This document shows, in pieces, positions 58,383 through 64,000 of a DNA stretch of 64,000 bases (within the stretch, counting starts at the first letter, position 1; each line of letters starts with the position of its first letter). The DNA lies in assembly GCF_049705945.1 (NCBI RefSeq), contig NZ_JBNAMV010000004.1, positions 1 to 64,000 on the forward strand. The letters run 5' to 3'. Origin of the DNA: Salarchaeum japonicum_A (GTDB taxonomy: Archaea > Halobacteriota > Halobacteria > Halobacteriales > Halobacteriaceae). Made by a program: the position numbers and the translations under genes. Below the pieces are notes generated by a model. It was not told the origin of the DNA. It saw nothing but the letters and a program-made list of their open reading frames with translations, and made no database searches.

Positions 58383-60533
58383 TCATACGTCGAGATGGTC
58401 GGCGAGTCGGGCGTACACGTCCGCGCAACTCTCGTCGGGCGTCCGATGGGATGCGATGGTTCCGAGCGTTTCCCAGTCGCCGACGAGGACGAGGCGCTTG
58501 CGGGCGCGGGTGAGCGCGACGTTCAGCCGCCGCGGTCCCTCCTCGGGGAGTTCGAGGAACCCGCTCGCGTTCTCGTCGTTGCTCCGAACGAAGGAGACGA
58601 CGACGGCCTCGCGTTCCCCGCCCTGGAAGGAGTCGATAGTGTCTACGGTCACGTCACCGTATCCGCGGTCGCCGAGTCGCTGACGGAGCAGTCGGACCTG
58701 TCCCGTGTACGCCGCGATGACTCCCACGTCGGCCGCCGGGAGCCCGGTCTCGCGGAGACGTTCGACCTCCGCGACGACGGTGTCCGCCTCGGCGGGGTTG
58801 GCGTACGAGTTCCCCGCCACGTCCCGCCGTTCCGTCCCGCGAACGTCCACGCCGTGGAGCGCCGGAAGGCCGCCTATCGTCCACGGCTCGTCGCGATCCG
58901 TGGTTTCGAGGAGGCCGTCGTAGAACTCGCGGTTCGGGAACGCCGCGATGTCTTCGTGCATCCGATACTGTTCGCGGAGGGGGGCCGCCAGGTCGTCGCC
59001 GTAGCGCTCCAGAAGGGCTTCGAAGAGCGACGCGTGTGAGTCGGCGTCCGCGTCGTGTTCGGTCGCGCTGTACGGCGGGAGTTGCTTGTGGTCGCCCGCG
59101 AGCACGAGTTTCCGCGCGCACTCGAGGACGATTGCGGTCGCGGGCCGGCTCGCCTGCGTCGCCTCGTCCACCACGCCCACGTCGAAGCGGTTCCGGTCGA
59201 ACGCGGCGGCCGCGCTCGTCGTCGCCGCAACGACATCCGCGCCGTCGAGCGGTTCGTTCGCGTACTCCGTTGCGACCACGTCGTTCGTCGTGTTCCCGCC
59301 GGCGCGCGCGAGCGAGAGACCGGCGTCGTCTGCGAGTCCGTGCAGGGAATCCGGGTCGGGGTCGTCGGACGTGCTGTCGCCGACGAGGAGGTTGTCCACG
59401 GCCTGATTCGAGTGCGCGGCGACGAGCACGCGCTGACCGTGCGTCGCGGCGTAGTGAATGTACGCGGTGAGCGTCCGCGTCTTCCCCGTTCCCGGCGGCC
59501 CGTGGATGCAGACGGCGTCCTCGGCGGCGTCCGCCCAGACGAGCGCGCGCCGCTGGTACTCGTTCAGGGCGGGTGTCGGGTCGTACTCCGCGTGCTCGTT
59601 CACCGTGAATCCGAGCGGCCGCGTCCCCGTGAGAAGCGCGCGCTTCTTCCTGTCGTCCGCGACCGAATCGATGGCGTCCAACCGCCGCTGGAACGGCACC
59701 GGATTGAACAGGCTGGTGACCCACGCGTCGCACTCGTCGAGCGTGCGCTCGAGCGTTTCGTCGTCGATACCGGGGTCGAGCGGCCGAACCGTCGCGTGCC
59801 GCGCGTCCACGGAGACCAATTCCACGTCGAGCGGAAGCCAGGACGGCCCGCCGCGCGCGTCCAACAGACACCGGTTCCCCGGGAAGAGACCGGCGTCGCG
59901 GCGGAGCGACGCGTCTTCGGTGTGCTGGAGGACGAACGCAACGTCCCCCATTTCGTCCCGGGTCGTCCCCGCGAACACGAACGGGCCCGCGGTCTCACCG
60001 CGCCGAATCGATTCGTCGAGTCCGAGAGCGTGGTACTCGCGACGCGCCGCCGTGCGCTCCGCGTCCGTCTCCGTTCGAACGAACGCTCGCAAGTCGTCCA
60101 AGACAGCCGATTCGTCCACCGCGTGCGGTTCCTTCGGCGCGAGTTCGCTCGGCGGCCGGTCCGTTTCAGGGAGCGCGGCGTCCGCTGGCGTGATGTCGTC
60201 GCGAAGCCAGAACTGGACGCGATGCCCGATTTCCGTGCGGGCCGCGTCCGCGCAGTCCACGAACCGCTCGCGGCCGCTGATGCCGAACGACGTGTCGTGC
60301 CAGCCCACCTGTTCTTTCTCCGGCCGAAACAGGACGTACTCGTCCGACAGTGTCGGGTCGTCACCGTCGAACAACGGCACGACGTACGCGTCACCGCTCG
60401 GTGCGCGAATCCCGAGCGCCTCCATCGCGTTCCGCGCCGCGAGCGCCACGTCTATCGGCCGATACACGTCCTCCAGCGCGCCCTGAAAGAGCGTGGCGTC
60501 GGTCACTCGCCACTCGTCGAACGCCGGCGTCAT
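58383..60533 (-). CDS. Superfamily 1 helicase (UPF1/Dna2/IGHMBP2-like)
   Basis: A 716-aa AAA/SF1 helicase. Walker A HGPPGTGKTRT (about 344-354), motif Ia VLVAAHSNQAVDNLL, Walker B GVVDEATQA (about 453-461), motif III LAGDHKQLPP (about 479-488) and the C-terminal DSFQGGEREAVVVSF and NVALTRARKRL motifs are complete. The N-terminal 320 residues are an unassigned domain conserved in haloarchaeal homologues. It may act in nucleic acid repair or RNA quality control. Confidence 0.92.
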   Translation of the reverse strand: MTPAFDEWRVTDATLFQGALEDVYRPIDVALAARNAMEALGIRAPSGDAYVVPLFDGDDPTLSDEYVLFRPEKEQVGWHDTSFGISGRERFVDCADAARTEIGHRVQFWLRDDITPADAALPETDRPPSELAPKEPHAVDESAVLDDLRAFVRTETDAERTAARREYHALGLDESIRRGETAGPFVFAGTTRDEMGDVAFVLQHTEDASLRRDAGLFPGNRCLLDARGGPSWLPLDVELVSVDARHATVRPLDPGIDDETLERTLDECDAWVTSLFNPVPFQRRLDAIDSVADDRKKRALLTGTRPLGFTVNEHAEYDPTPALNEYQRRALVWADAAEDAVCIHGPPGTGKTRTLTAYIHYAATHGQRVLVAAHSNQAVDNLLVGDSTSDDPDPDSLHGLADDAGLSLARAGGNTTNDVVATEYANEPLDGADVVAATTSAAAAFDRNRFDVGVVDEATQASRPATAIVLECARKLVLAGDHKQLPPYSATEHDADADSHASLFEALLERYGDDLAAPLREQYRMHEDIAAFPNREFYDGLLETTDRDEPWTIGGLPALHGVDVRGTERRDVAGNSYANPAEADTVVAEVERLRETGLPAADVGVIAAYTGQVRLLRQRLGDRGYGDVTVDTIDSFQGGEREAVVVSFVRSNDENASGFLELPEEGPRRLNVALTRARKRLVLVGDWETLGTIASHRTPDESCADVYARLADHLDV

Positions 60534-60621
60534 CGCAGTCTCACCACGGCAGCCGAACGACTTCCGAACACGACCCTATTGGGGGATTCGTCGCCCTGAA
60601 CGTTCCGAACTCACGGAACAC

Positions 60622-60843
60622 TCAGCGGCTAGTGTCGCTATCCTCCGGGAACGGGTCGATGTGATGGATAGCGTCGGGAGAGAGCAGGCGACCCGACGGG
60701 ATTTGAACCCAGCCGTTCGACAGGAGGCGCGCCGGCCCGTCGTGCAGCACGGTGTCCTGCGCGTAGTCCGCGTACACGACTGCTTGCTCGTACTCCCGAG
60801 CGACCCCGTCTCCATCGTCCGCCCACGGGTCGGGTGACAACAT
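60622..60843 (-). CDS. Small conserved haloarchaeal protein
   Basis: A 73-aa acidic protein starting MLSPDPWADDGDGVAREYEQ, with core VVYADYAQDTVLHDG and a C-terminal VQIPSGRLLSPDAIHHIDPF. Not recognised. The ATG at 60843 was chosen because the in-frame start at 60906 adds non-native sequence. It lies alone between the helicase and recombinase genes. Confidence 0.68.
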   Translation of the reverse strand: MLSPDPWADDGDGVAREYEQAVVYADYAQDTVLHDGPARLLSNGWVQIPSGRLLSPDAIHHIDPFPEDSDTSR

Positions 60844-60944
60844 CGAATGGCAGTTATCAGTCACGGAGGATAAATCCGGCTTCGAGACCGCCCACCACCC
60901 CCACATTCGATATATCGATATTCAGTTTACGAGTCTGGTGTGAG

Positions 60945-61952
60945 TCACGTAGTGAGCGAGTAGATGGAGTCGAGGTAGACCTCGCGGACGCGGTCACCCC
61001 AGTTGTGGGTGTAGGTGTCGATGATGTCGTCGGCCACGTCCCCGCGGAGGTACTTGACGACGCCGCGGTCGCCGGTGCGGTCGCGGAGGTGCGTGGTGAA
61101 GAAGTGCCGGAAGTAGTGGGGAGTGACGTTCTCAGTGGCGTCAGCGCCGGGTTCGTACCAGCCAGCGTCGGTCGCGTGCCGCGTCACGACGTTCCGCACC
61201 ATCTCCGGTGTCAGGCGCTCTCCCCACGAGTCGCTCGTGCTCACGAACAGTGGATCCGCGGGAGACCGCGCATCCGGGCGAATCGCCAACCAACGGCGGA
61301 GTACGCGCTTCAACTCCGCGTCCACGGGTATCAGCGTCACGCGTTTTCGCTTGTTCGACGCCGTGCGTTCCTCGCCGTTCACCGTCGCGCCGCGCACCGT
61401 ATCTGGATCGACGAACAGCGTGTCTGTTCGGCCGTCGAGGTGCGCGCGCCCCCCCAGCTCGTACGTGTCGCCAAGCGGCGCGTCGAGCGTGAGGTCTCGG
61501 AGGTCGAGATTGCAGAGCTCTCCGACTCGTAGCCCAGTTTTCAGGAGCGTAACGACGAGCGCGCGCTCCAGCGGATGCCGAATGTCGGCGACGAACGACC
61601 GCATGCGCGGAATCGGTATTTCGCGACGCGCGGGGTCCGTGTCGATGGATTCGTCCATCTCCTCGACCACGAGCGACATCGGGTTCGCGTCCAATTCGCC
61701 GACCTGCGACATGTACGCGTAGAACCGATGGACGTAGGACGCGTACGTCGCGACCGTGCTGTCCGCACGACCCTCCCGAATCGAGGACACCCACGCGAGG
61801 CAGTCCCGGCGGTCCGCGTCCGCTGGCGACACCCCGCGCTGGTCGAGAAACGCCGCGTACTCGCCGAGCACGCGCTCGTACGCCGCTCGCGTCCGATCGC
61901 TCTTCCCGTGGAACCCCATGTCCTCCAAGAAGTACTCGACGCGCTCGCTCAT
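60945..61952 (-). CDS. XerC/D-like tyrosine recombinase
   Basis: A 335-aa site-specific recombinase. N-terminal core-binding domain (FLEDMGFHGKSDRTRAAYER), then catalytic Arg in LLKTGLRVGELCNLDL, Lys in SNKRKRVTLIP, HxxR in TPHYFRHFFTTHL, His in DTYTHNWGD and a Tyr following (REVYLDSIY). Its coupling (ATGA, 61949-61952) to a DUF5805 gene is a conserved haloarchaeal arrangement, so this is more probably a chromosomal recombinase than an integrase of a recent element. Confidence 0.9.
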   Translation of the reverse strand: MSERVEYFLEDMGFHGKSDRTRAAYERVLGEYAAFLDQRGVSPADADRRDCLAWVSSIREGRADSTVATYASYVHRFYAYMSQVGELDANPMSLVVEEMDESIDTDPARREIPIPRMRSFVADIRHPLERALVVTLLKTGLRVGELCNLDLRDLTLDAPLGDTYELGGRAHLDGRTDTLFVDPDTVRGATVNGEERTASNKRKRVTLIPVDAELKRVLRRWLAIRPDARSPADPLFVSTSDSWGERLTPEMVRNVVTRHATDAGWYEPGADATENVTPHYFRHFFTTHLRDRTGDRGVVKYLRGDVADDIIDTYTHNWGDRVREVYLDSIYSLTT

Positions 61953-62338
61953 TCCCCCACCAAGGTGTATCCACCTTCTCGCGGTCGATACCGAACCACG
62001 CCCTCGTCTTCGAGCGACTGAATCGCCGCCTCGACTTGGTCCTCCACGTCGTCGGTTACCGCCGCGAGCAGTTCGTCCCAGTCCAGCGTCCCCTCGGACT
62101 CCAAACACGACCGAACGTCCGATTCCAACCCTGTTTCGACGCCGTCACCCCTAGGGCCCACGCCCCCAGAACCACCTTCCTCGACACCGATATTGATGTT
62201 CCGTCGACCGGCCTGTACCATCGCCCGCACGAACTCGCTCTGCGTCATATCCAACTCCTGTGCGTCCGACACCCATTCCTCCTTCTGCCATCGCGGCACG
62301 TACGTCTTCACCGACGTGCGCTCCTCGTCCTCACTCAT
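61949..62338 (-). CDS. DUF5805-like protein, ribbon-helix-helix partner of recombinase
   Basis: A 129-aa protein. MSEDEERTSVKTYVPRWQKE and ELDMTQSEFVRAMVQAGRR form a ribbon-helix-helix DNA-binding domain; the C-terminal half (TLDWDELLAAVTDDVEDQVE) is a winged-helix-like dimer module. The name DUF5805 is recalled. Co-translation with the recombinase suggests it aids or regulates recombination. Confidence 0.82.
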   Translation of the reverse strand: MSEDEERTSVKTYVPRWQKEEWVSDAQELDMTQSEFVRAMVQAGRRNINIGVEEGGSGGVGPRGDGVETGLESDVRSCLESEGTLDWDELLAAVTDDVEDQVEAAIQSLEDEGVVRYRPREGGYTLVGE

Positions 62339-63374
62339 ACACCACCCCTCACACTCCGCCACCATCAGCGTTCCCACTACACGTGATAAATACACTTATC
62401 CGTCCGAAAAGGCCCAAAATTCTCGCGAATTGAGGTGCTATATTTGTTTATTAACGTCTCTAGGGACTACAGAGATAGATAACTTTTCAGAGTCTGTGGT
62501 CCTATATGGCTTTCTTATTTGTATGGGGTGGGGCAGTACTCCCTGGCTGCCGAGCTGCTGACCGCGTGAAATTGGCTCTCTAGAGGGATCCGAATCATAC
62601 GGAACGCTCGACTAGGTCGTCGAGTCCACGAGTGTGGCGAAATCTGCTCCCCCGAACAATCAAACGTGTCCGGAATCGTCATCTTAGAGGGCTTCGGACT
62701 GAGTGACCGATAAAGCGGGTGCAGGGAGTACAGCTGGAACGAATGCGACGCGGACTCATGAGGGACGTTCACACGACGCGATTAGTGCCAGACGTCCCGT
62801 CAGAGGGACGTGACGAGACGTTCGTAACTAACGGACGTGACACGTGTCGCTACACCCACCCCAGAGCTATATCGCGCAGCGGTCTTTCTCCGCACTCCGG
62901 TGGTGATTACGAACCCGTTCCCGCCGCACTCGTGACGAGAGTGTATTGGACGCGTCGTCGAATAGCGTCTTGCCGGTCGAATCGAGCGAGCTCACAGTGT
63001 AGATGTGTGGACGCGTGCTGGATCAAGCGGAACGCAGTGAGGTCGTCGTGTCTACCCGTTTCTGGTGAATGCCGACTGCCTCGTTCTCTCACCTGAGTGG
63101 TCGGCGCGCAGGACTGCGACCGAGACAAGTGCGTCGGCCTATCGATTGGTTCTGGCTGGTTTGCCACCGGAAGTCGCAGGCGTCGTTCTCGTGGTCCGAT
63201 GTGGCCGTGTCCGAAACACACCTCGTAAATCATATGTCGCTATATTCAATCTGGTGGGTCTTCGGTGGGTGCGGGAGGTCGAGCGGCCGCGGTATCGAGT
63301 GCTCCGGACGGGTACGGAGTGCCTCGGTGTCTTCATAGCAAGGCTTTCCGTCGTTTTCGCGAGAATCGAGAGTG
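62339..63374. other. 1-kb region without a supported gene
   Basis: The sequence is lower in GC on the left (62390-62530) and shows only short or basic, Cys/Arg-rich frames that look like chance. ACGTCCC-GTCAGA-GGGACGT (62792-62811) forms a 7-bp hairpin, followed by similar GGACGTGACGAG and GGACGTGACACG strings. It may be decayed mobile DNA. No tRNA or recognisable ncRNA was seen. Confidence 0.55.
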
Positions 63375-64000
63375 ATGGAGGCAGCCGGTGTGACCGACGA
63401 CAGTATCGACGAACTGAGCGAGACCTACCTCGAGCAGGTGACGGAGTGCGTCGGCGCGCTCGATAGCGTGTTCGACGGGAACGTGTCCGGCGTGGACCGC
63501 GTGGAGTCCTTGGAGTCGCAGTGTGACGAGACGGGGCGAGCGCTCCAGTCGGCGCTGGGCGCGGCCGCACCGACCTTCCGCAGCGTCTACCTTCAGGCCG
63601 GCGACCTCGCGGAGTTCTACACGCGGGTCGACGAGGTCGCAAACAACGCCGAGGCCGTCGCGCTCGACTACCGCGCGACCGGCGCGTACCTCGGGAACGT
63701 CCGCCCGCACCTGCGCGAGATGGTGGCGGACGCGGTCGTGGCGAGCGCACACCTCGAAACCGCGACCGCGGCCTATCTCGGCGAGGACGAAGACGAAACC
63801 GTCTCGGAAGCAGTGTCTCGGATTCGGACGCTGGAGCGCGCGTGTGACGACCGGCGGCACGACGCGGTCCGGGTCGCGTTCGAGCAGCGGGACGCGGCGG
63901 ACGCGCTCGTCGTTCGCGAACTCGTGAGGGGCGCCGATGCGGTGGTCGACGCTGTCGAGGACGCCGCGGACCACTTGGAGTTCATGGTGTCGCTCTCTCC
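63375..64000 (+). CDS. PhoU/DUF47-like phosphate-regulatory protein (3' end cut off)
   Basis: Open for 208 codons from the ATG at 63375 to the window edge: MEAAGVTDDSIDELSETYLE, later YLQAGDLAEFYTRVDEVANN and ADAVVDAVEDAADHLEFM. The helical pattern with acidic E/D-x3-D motifs is that of DUF47/PhoU-type proteins, which bind metal clusters and regulate phosphate uptake. GTG 63390 is an alternative start. A PiT-type transporter gene may follow outside the window. Confidence 0.8.
   Translation, partial: MEAAGVTDDSIDELSETYLEQVTECVGALDSVFDGNVSGVDRVESLESQCDETGRALQSALGAAAPTFRSVYLQAGDLAEFYTRVDEVANNAEAVALDYRATGAYLGNVRPHLREMVADAVVASAHLETATAAYLGEDEDETVSEAVSRIRTLERACDDRRHDAVRVAFEQRDAADALVVRELVRGADAVVDAVEDAADHLEFMVSLS

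Noticed and set aside
62719..63096. 125-codon frame in the sparse region
   Set aside because: Arg/Cys-rich translation, no promoter at a sensible distance, and no recognisable motif.
1..64000. CRISPR arrays or cas genes
   Set aside because: No regularly spaced direct repeats of CRISPR type and no Cas-like motifs were seen.

Overview
The window comes from a haloarchaeon (class Halobacteria). The signs are a strongly GC-rich chromosome, highly acidic predicted proteins, archaeal ribosomal proteins (eS1/S3Ae, uS15, uL1, uL10, uL11, P1), diphthamide and KEOPS genes, an archaetidylserine synthase, a tRNA-Trp with a 103-nt intron, and TATA boxes 25-30 bases upstream of start codons (leaderless transcripts). 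The block rpl12-rpl10-rpl1 / rpl11 / VNG_1110C-like gene / DRG GTPase matches the order I recall from Halobacterium. The species cannot be fixed from the sequence alone.

Layout. 1-5 kb: end of a small haloarchaeal protein, then a tightly overlapped unit of a secretion/pilus ATPase, a two-domain TadC-like membrane protein and a methyltransferase, followed by tRNA-Gly with degenerate downstream copies of its 3' end. 5.2-12.3 kb: FAD synthase with a JAMM peptidase, a DHH nuclease with S1/OB folds, a secreted phospholipase-D-type nuclease, a HEAT-repeat protein and archaetidylserine synthase. 12.4-15.6 kb: a halocyanin-like protein, the rpsO-recJ-like-pcc1-rps3ae operon, and tRNA-Ala. 15.7-18.8 kb: an iron block with a siderophore-type binding protein behind two TTAGG-N4-CCTAA boxes, then three tandem Dps genes that lose ferroxidase residues step by step. 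18.9-25.0 kb: housekeeping genes (guaB, methyltransferase, HAD phosphatase, DUF5794/DUF5795-like proteins, diphthine-ammonia-ligase-like enzyme).

25.2-34.3 kb is an accessory island directly downstream of tRNA-Trp. It has lower GC, gene remnants and long non-coding stretches. It carries a tyrosine integrase, a HicBA pair, a truncated antitoxin with its operator, a PD-(D/E)XK protein, a lipoprotein with a CuA-like domain, an alpha/beta hydrolase, and a 19-bp perfect inverted repeat.

34.3-64 kb is core chromosome again: 3-hydroxyacyl-CoA dehydrogenase, purA, Trm112-like protein, DR2241/CbiX pair, cysS, corA, a TctA-like permease, the L12-L10-L1 operon with a structured leader, rpl11 followed by a tandem hairpin array, DRG GTPase, dph5, trm5, tRNA-Thr, a superfamily-1 helicase, a XerC/D-like recombinase with its DUF5805 partner, a 1-kb sparse region, and the start of a PhoU/DUF47-like gene cut by the window edge.

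The most interesting points are the Dps trio with its regulatory sites, the CuA-like lipoprotein whose Met ligand is replaced by His, the structured island remnants, the tRNA-Gly and rpl11 tail repeats, and an apparent 2-base slip in a GC repeat that splits a conserved gene at 56.8 kb.
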